A stretch of DNA of 64,000 bases from JAFGIN01 sp050301235 (GTDB lineage Bacteria; Fibrobacterota; Chitinivibrionia; Chitinivibrionales; Chitinispirillaceae), in contig JBNKZD010000070.1 in assembly GCA_050301235.1 (NCBI GenBank), positions 1-64,000 of the forward strand, read 5' to 3'. Each line of letters begins with the position of its first letter. Position 1 is the stretch's first letter. The position numbers and the translations under genes are program-made. Positions 7,639 to 17,935 of the stretch are shown piece after piece. Below the pieces are notes generated by a model, which was given only the letters and a program-made list of their open reading frames with translations, did not search any database and had not been told where the DNA came from.

Positions 7639-10600
7639 ATGCATTCAATTAAAAAATTGGCTTCTATTCTGTTTTTCGTTTTTATCACCGCAGCAGAATC
7701 AGACTACCTTTTGCCTGATACTCTCTGGGTAAAAGTTACTTTTTACGATTTTCATGCTGACGGCAGTAATCCCAATTTCGAAGCTTGCAACTGCGGTCGA
7801 AAGACGGGAATGATTCAAGATACCCTTAGCCCCCTACGTAAACCTTTATTGAAGGAAAATATTTGTTGTAATGACAGAATTAATGAATGGTTCAGGCCGT
7901 CAGGAGCTCCTGAAAGCTCTTTTTCCTTTGATCGTCCAAGTGGTTTCTGGAAATGGACAGGATTGACATCTTATTTGGGCCGCACAAATGAATGGGTCGG
8001 GTCACAATTCAGCGAATCGTATGACATGTCTAATATCGTTCTCTACGACAGTCTTCCATTCACCATTTTCGATGCCAAAACCGGGACATATGAATTTGTA
8101 AGGAATATGCGGTTGAATACAAAAGAGCAGTTCTTCTGGCTGGACGGAAAAGGGTTTGGGGAAGAACCGAATGGAAAAGGGCACAACTATTCCTTTACCA
8201 TGGAGCTTCATCATGAATTCACCTATCAGGGAGGTGAATTTTTCAAATTTTACGGAGATGATGACACCTGGATTTTCATTAACGGTAAACTGGTGCTTGA
8301 TTTGGGAGGTATGCAGGCCGAGGTTGGGGGCACGGTCAATCTTGATAACCTTGCACCATCTCTTGATCTTGTCAAGGGCAAAAAATACATGTTTGATTTT
8401 TTCTATACTGAAAGACGGACTACACAATCAAACATCGTCATAACTACAAATATCCTTACTCCCTCCAAACCTAACAGTATAGTTATTTTTCCGGATTCCA
8501 CAACATCAACCTCTACTGATTCCCTAATCGGCCTGGGAGATACCCTTATCAGGGCGGGGGAATGCCTGAAACTGTTTGCATATGTCGTCGATGACACTGG
8601 AGCATTACGTCCCGACTGGAGCAGAAATATAATCTGGGAAGTTCATGACTCCCTTGGAAATCCCCTTGATATCACAACAAGAAGTAGCAACAATACATTC
8701 TGCCTCACGGAAGCATACGGATGCGTTTCCATTTACTTATCTTTCCAGGATTCTCTTTTCCCCAATATAATCCTGCATGATACAATTCGAATGTGTGTGA
8801 ATCCAGGTCCTCCCGATCACCTTGTTATTGAAGCCAGTGCTGACAGTACTGTCAGTTTACGTCAAGATAATCCTATCGATGTTCTCTATCTTTCCAGCAA
8901 CGAAGCTCAGGCAAAAGTATATGCAGTGCTCAGAGACCGATTCGGAAATTTTGCCGGCTACGCACAATCTTCCCAATGGACCAGTTTTAGTACCGCTGTT
9001 GTTCAGGCGACAGCCGGTAACAACAGTATCGGAGAAGGAATCATCACCCGTAATACCAATGAGGGAACTGCTCGTGTGCAGGCTGCTTCAGGTAGCTTAA
9101 AGGACACTGTTGAGGTGGTGCTTGAAAATATTACATATACTTCTTTGAGGATTGTAACCGGCACAGGCATATTGCGTGATATCGACACATTACGTATTAG
9201 AAGTGATCAGGACACCTCGCTGACTGCTCTGGGAAGACGTTCCGATAATGGCCAATGGGATAATGTGCTTGTTCGCTGGACAGCTTCCGGGATAGTCCTG
9301 CAACCATCAGCTCCTTCATGGGATTACCGCTGGGTAAGCTTCTCGCCAGTTGTGGCAGATACTGGAAAAATTATCATTTCCCGTTCCGGAACATCCGGTA
9401 CTATCTCCGACACAGTTGTAATAATCTCCTCAACCGGGGCTCCATACACTCTGGTTCTCTATCCTTTGCAGGGAGCACCTGGTTCCGGCAATATCCAATA
9501 CCCCTCACCATCAGTTATGATCAGTCTTACAGCTGGTAAGAGTTTTCCTGCAACAGCCAAATTATTTGACAGCAGAGGAAACTGGCTACGTGATTTTGAA
9601 AATTCAGGTGCCCCTATTTCCTGGAAAATAGTTGAAATTGATGGGAATCCTCCAAGTGGAGAGTTGAACTCCAATACTGGGGCTACAGTTTCATACTTCG
9701 CCAGGAGAGCTTACAATACATTCCTTTTAATAGCAGAATATCTTGGATCTTCAATACCACTAACTGATAGCGTGAGATTATATATCAATCCTGGTGCACC
9801 AAATCACCTTGTTATTGAAGGCTCTTCAGACAGGGCGGTCAGTCCCAATGAAGATTTTCCATTGCAATCACTGGTTTTTACAGGTACCGATTCCATTTTG
9901 AGTGTTTATGCGGTAATCAGAGATTCTCTTGGTAATTTTATCAGTTCATCCAGCAGGACTTCCTGGAGCAGCCAGGATACGACAATTGCCACGGTTGTGG
10001 CAGGAAATAGTGCGATTGGAGAAGGCGTTATTCAAAGAGAGGTAGTTTCGGGACAGACCAGTATCATAGCAGTAAACGGTGATGATGCTGGTATGCTTGA
10101 CACACTTACAGTAATGTTAACCACCATTACCTACGACTCCCTCCGTATTGTTGTGAATCATAACGGTATTAGGGACATATCGTTCCTCAACATTTATTCA
10201 GGAGAGGACACTCTGCTTTTCGCATTAGGCCTGAGATCTGATACCAGACAGTGGGAAAATGTTCGCGTAACATGGAGTAGCACCGGTTTTATCACCTCTA
10301 CCACACCCCCTTCAATGGCTGACAGGTGGAATTTCAGCCCGACTGTACCGGGACAAGGGTTGATTTTGATCACCAGAAACAATGTCTGGGATACATTGCG
10401 GGTGCAAATCGATGGTGCCTCACCGATTCGTCTTGTACTTTATCCTTCCACAGGAGCCCCGGGTTTAAATAACCAGCCATACCCTTCTCCACCGTTGTTG
10501 GACACAGTCACAGCCGGAGTGTTTTATCCTTTTGTCGCAAAACTTTTTTCAAGCAATAATACCTGGCTCCAGTCTTTTGAAAAAGAAAATACCCCGATTC

Positions 10601-13600
10601 AGTGGAAAATTGTCAAGGTGTCTGGCGGATCTCAATCTGTTGCGGGATTTTTGCAAAACAGTACGGGTGCTTTCAACAATTTTTCACCAGTAACAGCCTA
10701 CACTACAGTGGAGATAATAGCTGAATTCGAATACAATTTACAGGTAATGGCAGATACGGTCAGATTGTATGTCAAACCCGCAGCTCCTCATCATCTGATA
10801 ATTGAGAGTTCCTCAGATTGGTGGAGTAGCCCTAATGCTGATAATCCCATAGATTCAGTTACCTTTGGGTATACCGATTCAGTACAGTATGTCTATGCAG
10901 TACTGAGAGATACCTTTGGTAATTTTGTAGATTTTTCCACAAATGTTGTCTGGGCCAGCCGGGACAGCACCATAGCGACTGCAGCCAAAGGAATCGTATC
11001 TCTCGGTGAAGGACGCCTGATTAGAAAAGGTACACTGGGTACAGGTATCATTGTAGCTTTCGACAATGCGGGCAGAATCGATTCGACCGTGGTGCGCCTC
11101 ACCAATGTTCAATATGATTCACTAAGAATAATAACTCAGGATGGCGACTCGATTTCTCAACTCGTCATGCCAACAACCGGAGATACGAGCTTATTCGTGC
11201 AAGGCAGACGAAAAGAGGACGGTGTCTGGGAATATGTAAAAGCAGATTGGCAAACAATTGGCAGTATTCTTGTCATTCCCGGTCCTCCTTCCCGTTCAGA
11301 AACGTGGCATTTCTCTCCAGCCGATACCGGATCAGGCTTCATTATTGTATCGATGCGGGTTGGATCAAACCTGATATCGGACACAGTATCCGTTCAATTC
11401 AATGCGGGAAATCCATTCTCTCTGGTATTATACCCAAAAGCAGGAGCTCCAGGATTCAACAACCAGCCTTACCCCAATTCCGAAACACCTGTAAATATTG
11501 AAGCTGGCGCTTTTTTACCTCTTACGGCTAAATTATTCGATCAAAGCGGTGTTTGGCTCAGCAACTATGAAACTCCCAACCAACCATTTTCCTGGAAGAT
11601 TATTGAGCAAGCAGGTTTTTCTGAATCAGGAAATTTTTCCGATTCAATCGGATTTTTCACCATGTATTCTCCTGTAAAAGCCTACAGAACTGTCATGATT
11701 GCGGTCAGTTTCGTTCATGGAACACGCAGACTGACTGATACTGTCACCGTTTCTATTATCCCCGGGCCAGCTCACCATTTGGTGATTGAAGCAAATCAGA
11801 ACCGGGAGATCAGCCCGAATTCCGACAATCCATTAAATACCGTTACCCTCACCAGCATGGAATCTATCCGTCGGGTTTATGCCGTTATCAGGGATAAATT
11901 GGGAAACTGGGTTGATTATTCCCTCATTACCAACTGGAGTTCGAATGATTCACTTATTGTAAATGTTCAAAGCGGCATCACCAGCATTGGCGAGGGAATT
12001 ATAACAAATGTAAATGAAGGCAGCACCTTGATACGGGCTACAAACAAGGAGACCCGTTATGGTTCGACTGTACTGACTGATTCCCTCGAAGTTATTGTGA
12101 AAAACATTTATTTTATCCGATTACGTATCCTTAACCAGAAGGGGTTTGAATTAGACAGTCTGGTGATGAGTACTAACGATGATACTACATTGATTGTTCA
12201 GGGATTGCGTTCGGACGATTCTACCTGGGAAAATATACAGACACAGTGGGAAATTGACACCTCACTGGAAGGAAAAATGGCACCTCCACCGCCTCAGTTG
12301 TCAAATCAATGGAAATTTTCACCAGCCTCTCCTGTTGCTGGATGGATACGGGTCACACTGGGCATTGATTCTATCACCATACCTGATACAATCAGATTTA
12401 TGGCGATCAGAGGTGAACCTGTTTCAGTGACTTTTGAGATCTTGACTCCTCAGGAGAAGAGAATCGCCGGAGATACCATAATCGGCCTGGTGAAAATTTA
12501 CAATCGGAACGGATTGGTTCCGGACGAATATTGCTTCAGAGCTGATTCGGTAAAAGGTGGTGCACTCTATTACGATCCATTGAGAAATGATCAAAGAGTA
12601 GACCCGATACTGTTCATTGATGGTGAAAAATCAAATCTTACTTATACAGCCAATGATGCATACCGATTAGATCAGTGTTTTACAGAAGGGGTTGACACAG
12701 TCCGTTTTATTCTTTATTATGCTCCATACGACAATGACAGCCTGCATGAGATTACTGTTAAACTTGGCTCGATTGCAGCATCCACAACTCCTTTCAGGAT
12801 TCTTCCTGCAAAACTGGATTCTCTGGCCATTTTAGCACGCAACAATATTAGTCTGGATACCTTGATCCTGCATTCCCCCCAGGATGGTGTAATATTGACA
12901 TCAGTAGGTTTTGACCGGTATGGAAACCTTCGTGGACCAGAACCAGGCAATTGGTTTACCGATGGAAGTCTGCACCCGATCGTCAGAGCTACAAATCTGA
13001 CCAGAATCTATTATGAATCCAGCAACGTTATTGAACCTGAACAAGGGTATATTACAGTCTTTTCGGTAGATACCTCTTCTGGTAAGCTTTCCAGCAGGAT
13101 ATTTATCAGTATCACCGGTCCTGCTATTGCATTGAAGTCTGCGTTTACAGGAGACAAAAACGGTAATGGATATCTCGACAGGATTATTCTTGAGTTCAGC
13201 AGGTCGGTTGTACTGCCGGACAGTATTCCCGGGCTGCTTATCTACCAGCCGGGAGCAATTTTTGAATGTATAGGGATGATTCAGGAAAAGGACAATGTCT
13301 GGGTAATTACTCTCAGGGAGGATAGCTCTTCTGGAAACCTGCAGACCAGCTGGCAACCACAACTCTTTTTTGATTCCTTTGATGAAGTCACTGGTGTACA
13401 TAATTACATTATTGAAGATGGAGCCGGACCGGTTATTTTGAGTGTCGTTAAAACAGAAGAGAACATCAACAATAAGAGAAGAGACCATGTTGTTGTAGTT
13501 TTCAGTGAGCCGGTAATGAATGCTGAAGGCACTACGCTCAAAGTAGTTACTCCACCGGAATCACTTTTTATCGTATGGAAATACAATGAAAAAGGTGTCT

Positions 13601-14226
13601 TTTTCCCGATTGATAACGCATTTGCCGGGATTGAGTATCTGAAAACTGTCAGAAAGGATGCCGTTGAATTTTATGTGTCAAATGCTTTCGATCTGTCTTC
13701 ACAACATTTTTTGAATATCAACACCCAGGGTACAAAAATCACAGACAACACCGAAACAAGAAATCCTCCGGAAACGGAAAATCGCAAGGTCCGTGTTCAG
13801 GTTAAAAACCAGGTTCCGGTGGAGCTTATAGCAGTTCCGAACCCATCATCTCCAAGATTTAATAGGGTTAATGCTGGTGTGTTATTAGCTGAACATGAAC
13901 CGATGGCTCGCCAGTGGGTCCTTCAGGATAAAGGTGGCACAGTTCTGTCATTTAAAATTGCCACGCCAGAAGATGGAACAGTTAACGCTTACCTGAAAAT
14001 CCATGATATTGCTGGAAATCTGGTGGCCAGTGCCAAAAATGATGATCTGGCAAGTAATTTGCCAAAGGGCCTGTCAGCCTATGAAATTAATTTTTATTGG
14101 AACGGCTCAAACAGTTTTGGAATGAAAGTGGCTCCGGGTATTTACAAGACGATACTTTACATTAATTATTCTTCTCCAAATTATAAAGACTTTAAAGTCA
14201 TGAATATGATTGGTATCTCAAAATGA
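7639..14226 (+). CDS. Giant secreted fibro-slime domain protein with four tandem repeats
   Basis: A 2195-residue exported protein. After a signal peptide, residues about 28-275 are a fibro-slime domain (FKFYGDDDTWIFINGKLVLDLGG is the hallmark, a PA14-like beta fold). Four repeats of about 330 residues follow, each opening with P-x-x-P/A-x-HL-V/I-IE at about residues 388, 716, 1046 and 1374. Each contains a VYAV-IRD-x-x-GN-W/F segment and an Ig-like Ser/Thr-rich part. From about 1700 come Big/Ig-like segments (DKNGNGYLDRIILEFS). The last 90 residues match a FlgD-type beta domain (KIHDIAGNLV then FYWNGSNSFGMKVAPGIY), used for surface sorting or attachment in this phylum. It probably acts in adhesion to plant fibre or as cell-surface slime. 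It is transcribed alone. Confidence 0.9.
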   Translation: MHSIKKLASILFFVFITAAESDYLLPDTLWVKVTFYDFHADGSNPNFEACNCGRKTGMIQDTLSPLRKPLLKENICCNDRINEWFRPSGAPESSFSFDRPSGFWKWTGLTSYLGRTNEWVGSQFSESYDMSNIVLYDSLPFTIFDAKTGTYEFVRNMRLNTKEQFFWLDGKGFGEEPNGKGHNYSFTMELHHEFTYQGGEFFKFYGDDDTWIFINGKLVLDLGGMQAEVGGTVNLDNLAPSLDLVKGKKYMFDFFYTERRTTQSNIVITTNILTPSKPNSIVIFPDSTTSTSTDSLIGLGDTLIRAGECLKLFAYVVDDTGALRPDWSRNIIWEVHDSLGNPLDITTRSSNNTFCLTEAYGCVSIYLSFQDSLFPNIILHDTIRMCVNPGPPDHLVIEASADSTVSLRQDNPIDVLYLSSNEAQAKVYAVLRDRFGNFAGYAQSSQWTSFSTAVVQATAGNNSIGEGIITRNTNEGTARVQAASGSLKDTVEVVLENITYTSLRIVTGTGILRDIDTLRIRSDQDTSLTALGRRSDNGQWDNVLVRWTASGIVLQPSAPSWDYRWVSFSPVVADTGKIIISRSGTSGTISDTVVIISSTGAPYTLVLYPLQGAPGSGNIQYPSPSVMISLTAGKSFPATAKLFDSRGNWLRDFENSGAPISWKIVEIDGNPPSGELNSNTGATVSYFARRAYNTFLLIAEYLGSSIPLTDSVRLYINPGAPNHLVIEGSSDRAVSPNEDFPLQSLVFTGTDSILSVYAVIRDSLGNFISSSSRTSWSSQDTTIATVVAGNSAIGEGVIQREVVSGQTSIIAVNGDDAGMLDTLTVMLTTITYDSLRIVVNHNGIRDISFLNIYSGEDTLLFALGLRSDTRQWENVRVTWSSTGFITSTTPPSMADRWNFSPTVPGQGLILITRNNVWDTLRVQIDGASPIRLVLYPSTGAPGLNNQPYPSPPLLDTVTAGVFYPFVAKLFSSNNTWLQSFEKENTPIQWKIVKVSGGSQSVAGFLQNSTGAFNNFSPVTAYTTVEIIAEFEYNLQVMADTVRLYVKPAAPHHLIIESSSDWWSSPNADNPIDSVTFGYTDSVQYVYAVLRDTFGNFVDFSTNVVWASRDSTIATAAKGIVSLGEGRLIRKGTLGTGIIVAFDNAGRIDSTVVRLTNVQYDSLRIITQDGDSISQLVMPTTGDTSLFVQGRRKEDGVWEYVKADWQTIGSILVIPGPPSRSETWHFSPADTGSGFIIVSMRVGSNLISDTVSVQFNAGNPFSLVLYPKAGAPGFNNQPYPNSETPVNIEAGAFLPLTAKLFDQSGVWLSNYETPNQPFSWKIIEQAGFSESGNFSDSIGFFTMYSPVKAYRTVMIAVSFVHGTRRLTDTVTVSIIPGPAHHLVIEANQNREISPNSDNPLNTVTLTSMESIRRVYAVIRDKLGNWVDYSLITNWSSNDSLIVNVQSGITSIGEGIITNVNEGSTLIRATNKETRYGSTVLTDSLEVIVKNIYFIRLRILNQKGFELDSLVMSTNDDTTLIVQGLRSDDSTWENIQTQWEIDTSLEGKMAPPPPQLSNQWKFSPASPVAGWIRVTLGIDSITIPDTIRFMAIRGEPVSVTFEILTPQEKRIAGDTIIGLVKIYNRNGLVPDEYCFRADSVKGGALYYDPLRNDQRVDPILFIDGEKSNLTYTANDAYRLDQCFTEGVDTVRFILYYAPYDNDSLHEITVKLGSIAASTTPFRILPAKLDSLAILARNNISLDTLILHSPQDGVILTSVGFDRYGNLRGPEPGNWFTDGSLHPIVRATNLTRIYYESSNVIEPEQGYITVFSVDTSSGKLSSRIFISITGPAIALKSAFTGDKNGNGYLDRIILEFSRSVVLPDSIPGLLIYQPGAIFECIGMIQEKDNVWVITLREDSSSGNLQTSWQPQLFFDSFDEVTGVHNYIIEDGAGPVILSVVKTEENINNKRRDHVVVVFSEPVMNAEGTTLKVVTPPESLFIVWKYNEKGVFFPIDNAFAGIEYLKTVRKDAVEFYVSNAFDLSSQHFLNINTQGTKITDNTETRNPPETENRKVRVQVKNQVPVELIAVPNPSSPRFNRVNAGVLLAEHEPMARQWVLQDKGGTVLSFKIATPEDGTVNAYLKIHDIAGNLVASAKNDDLASNLPKGLSAYEINFYWNGSNSFGMKVAPGIYKTILYINYSSPNYKDFKVMNMIGISK

Positions 14227-14435
14227 TCTTGTGTATGTTATGATATTACCCACTTCTTTTTAGTGCTTTTTTCCTCAACAAAGGATTTTTTCACTCATGT
14301 CGAAAAAATTCCCCAATTATGAGCAGGTTAGCAATTATTTTCAAGATTATTATCTACTGATCCAACACACATTGTAAAGAAATAGTAACCCAAAAACAGG
14401 GTACCAAACCAGAACACAGATTGCTGACATACATC

Positions 14436-16562
14436 ATGAACTCAACCATACAATTTCAACTAAACCGATATAAACTTCTTAAAAAAGTTGCAGATTATGG
14501 TTCAGGCAGCCTGTTACTTGCCTCCGATTTAGCAGCTCATCGCTTTGTACTTATCAAAAAAACTACAGCTGTTAATGAACAATTTGCCTTTTACCAGGAA
14601 TGTTTCCAGAATGAGTTAGAATTAACAAATTATCTGGATCATGGAAATATAATGCCACTCATCAATTATGGATGGCATGATGGATCTTTCTACGCAGTGA
14701 TGAATCATGTTGATGGATGTGATCTAGGGGCTTTGATTACTCATCCCCAGTTTGATGATTCAATTGGCCTGATGATCCTGACTCTGGCACTGGAAACACT
14801 GCACCATTGTCATGTGAAAGGGATCAGTCATGGTGATCTCAAACCAGCAAACTTACTGATAACTTCATCAGGGCAGGTCCAACTCACCGGTTTTGGTGTT
14901 TCACGAATGATCTCGATTGAAGATCAGCACTGTTTTTTTTCAACCCCATTGTTTTTGCCTCCTGAATTAGTACAGATAATTGATTTGAAAAATCAATCAG
15001 ACAGCAATCAATTTGAAAATACGACACTGTTCAGCTGCAGGAATGATTCGTGGACAAATGTGGTCCAATTATCAAATCCCGGAAGCATTTCACAGGATAT
15101 CTGGGCTGTCGGTGTCCTGCTTTTTCGGATATGTACAGGTATTTACCCTTTTAATTCAGACCATTTTCCGACTCTGTTATCTTCTATTATTCAAAATAAC
15201 CCCATGAGTCATGACAAATTCAGGACTGAAATACCAAAATCAATTATATCTATTATTGGTCAATGCCTCCGGAAGAACCCCAGTCAGAGACTCAATTCTC
15301 TGGATCCGGTTCTTAATGTTCTTCATGAACATTTTCATTCACAGGGAATCTCTTTTTTTAATGAATATATTGCCCACTATCTGAATCAGAAAAGTGATCT
15401 ACTCACGTATTCTATTAGTGTAGATGAACCTCCTGGAATGAATGTACATGGTAGTGATAACACTGCAGAGGAGCAACAACACAGTAAACCAAATGGCTAC
15501 GAAACAAAAGTGCTACGGCATTTAGTTGCACCTAACTACAGTTTACCCCAGGTTAGTACCACACCGACAGTGAAGCTTGATCCAAGAGTAATCCGTGCAG
15601 CATATGAATCACAGAACAAATCAATAAATGTATTCCAGAAATTAAGAACCCTGTCCAGGGTCTACCGTTTACATATTATTCTGGGAGCAGCAATAGTATT
15701 TTTAATAGTGTTACTGTTTGTTTCTGGAAGTTTTATTATTGAACATTTCAGTAATAAAAGCTCTGAACTTGCAACAGTGCAACACACAGAGAAAAAGTCA
15801 CTTTTTCGCAAAACTTCACACAAAAAGAGAAATCTAACGTCTCCGGCACCTCACGAAAAGCCCCTGGTACAAGAGGAGAACAGTTCAGATCGAAATGACT
15901 CGATCCCAATACAGCAAGTTTTTGTTTCCCAAAAGATGTCTGATGCAGCAAAACCAATTGAGAAAAACTCACTATCGCAAGTGAAAACTTCTCAATCTGG
16001 TACGCAGCAGGTTTCAAAAAAAAGTACTCCATCAACTGCCAGCTCCGGCACTTCCGGAATCACAAAAAAACGGGTGCAGGAACATGCGATATCCAATTCA
16101 AGTCAAGTTGAGAATAGTGTCGAACAAACAGGAAAACTCACAATTTCTGTTGATCCACCGCACGCCAGTGTATTTGTAGATGGGACACTTCTGGACAAAA
16201 ATGAATTTGAATCTGGTAAGGAACTAACTACAGGCAACCACAATATTACTGCGGATGCTCCGAACTATGAGCCATATAGAAATACTGTTTCTATCGAAAA
16301 AGATCAATCTACAATTCTCGCTATCGCTCTTAAAGCGATTGTAAAAGGTAATGGTCAGGTTCATATGTTCTCCTATCCCTGGGCAAACCTGTATATTGAT
16401 GGGGAATTGAAAGGAACAACTCCAACAGCTGTTCCGATATTGCTGGATGAAGGAACTCATCAACTCTCATTACAACGGGATGGATATGAAACCTATACCG
16501 AAGAATTAAATATCAAGACAGGTGATGTTTTACGGCTTAAAGTTGATCTGAAGAAGAACTAA
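14436..16562 (+). CDS. Membrane kinase-like protein with PEGA domains (possible pseudokinase)
   Basis: A Hanks-type kinase fold (about residues 15-310) precedes a linker, one transmembrane helix (about 413-435) and two C-terminal PEGA domains (about 567-635 and 640-705). Kept kinase features are a glycine-rich turn (YGSGS), the beta-3 lysine (FVLIKK), HGDLKPANLL in the catalytic loop with Asp and Asn intact, and DIWAVGVLLF. Changed features are HRD to HGD, the magnesium-binding DFG to GFG (LTGFGVSR), and TPLFLPPEL in place of GTPxYMAPE. Loss of the DFG aspartate usually weakens or abolishes catalysis, so it may be a scaffold or sensor. ATG at 14436 is chosen over an upstream TTG; no strong ribosome site is seen. 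It converges with the TPR gene, stop codons overlapping. Confidence 0.88.
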   Translation: MNSTIQFQLNRYKLLKKVADYGSGSLLLASDLAAHRFVLIKKTTAVNEQFAFYQECFQNELELTNYLDHGNIMPLINYGWHDGSFYAVMNHVDGCDLGALITHPQFDDSIGLMILTLALETLHHCHVKGISHGDLKPANLLITSSGQVQLTGFGVSRMISIEDQHCFFSTPLFLPPELVQIIDLKNQSDSNQFENTTLFSCRNDSWTNVVQLSNPGSISQDIWAVGVLLFRICTGIYPFNSDHFPTLLSSIIQNNPMSHDKFRTEIPKSIISIIGQCLRKNPSQRLNSLDPVLNVLHEHFHSQGISFFNEYIAHYLNQKSDLLTYSISVDEPPGMNVHGSDNTAEEQQHSKPNGYETKVLRHLVAPNYSLPQVSTTPTVKLDPRVIRAAYESQNKSINVFQKLRTLSRVYRLHIILGAAIVFLIVLLFVSGSFIIEHFSNKSSELATVQHTEKKSLFRKTSHKKRNLTSPAPHEKPLVQEENSSDRNDSIPIQQVFVSQKMSDAAKPIEKNSLSQVKTSQSGTQQVSKKSTPSTASSGTSGITKKRVQEHAISNSSQVENSVEQTGKLTISVDPPHASVFVDGTLLDKNEFESGKELTTGNHNITADAPNYEPYRNTVSIEKDQSTILAIALKAIVKGNGQVHMFSYPWANLYIDGELKGTTPTAVPILLDEGTHQLSLQRDGYETYTEELNIKTGDVLRLKVDLKKN

Positions 16563-17269
16563 AAGTCCAGAACGACTGTTAAACCATTTCCAGAACTGTA
16601 TACTTGCGGCTGAGTACCTTTTTTAATTATCCTGACAAATAAAACTGTCGTTACCCCTGCAACTGCAGCGCAACCTGCTCCACCTGCCAGGAATAAGGAA
16701 TATTTAGTAATTTTACCATCCGAAATAAAATGATTATTTCCCGTTTTGAGATTATCTTTCCGAATGGTATATGCTTTGTATCCGCAGAAACCGCCGCCAC
16801 CCAGAGACACCACTGCAGATGAAAGCAACACAGCAGGAACTACAACATTGCCTTTCTTTTCCTGAATCGTGACAGTATCGGTGGTTCTTATACTCTCCAT
16901 CTGAGAAATTTTTTTCTCGAGTAATACCTGATTGTACACAAGGGATATATTAGGAGGCAGTTCAAGAGTATCGATCATCGATGAATCTTTTTCTATAATT
17001 AACGAGAAATATTCCTTCGCCTTCGTGATCTGGTTCAGCATTCCATACGATTGTGCCAGCATTTTGTATGCTTCAAGGCTGTCGCTTTGATTTTCCATTA
17101 TTGGCAGTACACTATCGATACATTCAATAGCCCGGGAGTAATATCCGTCACGATATTCTGCAATACACAGGTTTAATTTATACCGGGAAACTGAAGGCGC
17201 TTCCTCTGCATAACAGTCGTAAGTGATTGATCCGAAAACGAATAGAAGTATAAGGATGTAACGCAACAT
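16559..17269 (-). CDS. Secreted TPR-containing membrane protein, function unknown
   Basis: A 236-residue protein with an N-terminal signal peptide (ends near CYAEEA). Two or three tetratricopeptide-like helical hairpins span residues 25-110 (YRDGYYSRAIECIDSVLP; AYKMLAQSYGMLNQITKAKEYFSLII). Two hydrophobic segments near 145-165 and 190-210 are separated by a short polar loop. This layout (TPR plus two membrane helices) is frequent beside PEGA-domain proteins in Fibrobacterota and Spirochaetota. It converges with the kinase-like gene with a four-base overlap of the stop codons, so the two are not in one operon. The TPR part probably binds a partner in the periplasm. Confidence 0.75.
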   Translation of the reverse strand: MLRYILILLFVFGSITYDCYAEEAPSVSRYKLNLCIAEYRDGYYSRAIECIDSVLPIMENQSDSLEAYKMLAQSYGMLNQITKAKEYFSLIIEKDSSMIDTLELPPNISLVYNQVLLEKKISQMESIRTTDTVTIQEKKGNVVVPAVLLSSAVVSLGGGGFCGYKAYTIRKDNLKTGNNHFISDGKITKYSLFLAGGAGCAAVAGVTTVLFVRIIKKGTQPQVYSSGNGLTVVLDF

Positions 17270-17482
17270 TCACATGTCCCATATGGTTAGTGGGAGAAAA
17301 TTTAAATTATATGGCTAATATAAAACAGGGAACTTTATGCGATAGAAATTTAATTTCTTCATACCTGTTCTGTCACTGGTCTTTAAATACATTCAAATAC
17401 AGTACCTCTACCATTTTATCGGGTTCTATTTATGAATAAAAAGATTACCTTTTAAAATCATTCTGATAATTATTAAAATCGG

Positions 17483-17511
17483 TTGCACTTTGAATCTTTT
17501 TGTACTATATT
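17483..17511 (+). promoter_or_regulatory. Sigma-70-type promoter of the gntR-mutS-like operon
   Basis: TTGCAC (17483-17488) and TATATT (17506-17511) are separated by exactly 17 bases, a textbook spacing. They lie 32 bases before the GntR-type gene. The -10 is inside the palindrome described next. Confidence 0.6.
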
Positions 17512-17522
17512 GATGTAGTACA
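17501..17522. promoter_or_regulatory. Palindromic operator overlapping the -10 box
   Basis: TGTACTA (17501-17507) and TAGTACA (17516-17522) form a perfect 7-bp inverted repeat with an 8-base spacer, spanning the -10 element. YtrA-type GntR repressors bind such sites in their own promoter, so negative autoregulation is the natural reading. Confidence 0.6.
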
Positions 17523-17542
17523 TAAATTACAATTGAGGTTTG

Positions 17543-17935
17543 ATGAATTTAATTATTCGAGATGGGAGCCCAATCCCTGTTTACGAGCAGATTATTATAC
17601 AGATCTTGAAAAATCTCAGGGAAAATGCTCTTCAGATGGATTGTCCACTCCCAACAATACGGCAGTTAGCATCTGATTTAGACATTACAGTCGCTACTGT
17701 TGCAAAAGTTTATCAAATTCTGGAGCGTGGCAAGATAATTGTCACTGGAGGGCGAAGGGGTACTTTTTTCCATGAGAATGCATTAGAGAATGCTGAAAAA
17801 TTCATCAATGAAGAGATCAGAAATCAAATGAGAGAATTTATTTCCCTGCAATTGAAATATGGTGTCTCAGTAAATACACTACAAGAGTTATTTGCCGCAA
17901 CTATCAATGAGTTTTCAAAAGGGGTTTTTCAATGA
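17543..17935 (+). CDS. GntR family transcriptional regulator, YtrA-like
   Basis: A 130-residue repressor. The first 75 residues are a GntR winged helix (PIPVYEQIIIQI, LPTIRQLASDLDITVATVAKVYQILERGKIIVTGGRRGTFF). What remains is a short helical tail, the mark of the YtrA subfamily, whose members usually control a membrane transporter or membrane protein in the same operon. The ATG at 17543 follows GAGG by four bases; an adjacent upstream TTG is less likely. It overlaps the next gene by four bases. The perfect dyad at 17501-17522 is its probable target; the ligand is unknown. Confidence 0.88.
   Translation: MNLIIRDGSPIPVYEQIIIQILKNLRENALQMDCPLPTIRQLASDLDITVATVAKVYQILERGKIIVTGGRRGTFFHENALENAEKFINEEIRNQMREFISLQLKYGVSVNTLQELFAATINEFSKGVFQ

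Noticed and set aside
12901..13488. A 195-codon minus-strand frame inside the fibro-slime gene
   Set aside because: It lies wholly within a well-supported coding region on the other strand, has no ribosome site and no domain.
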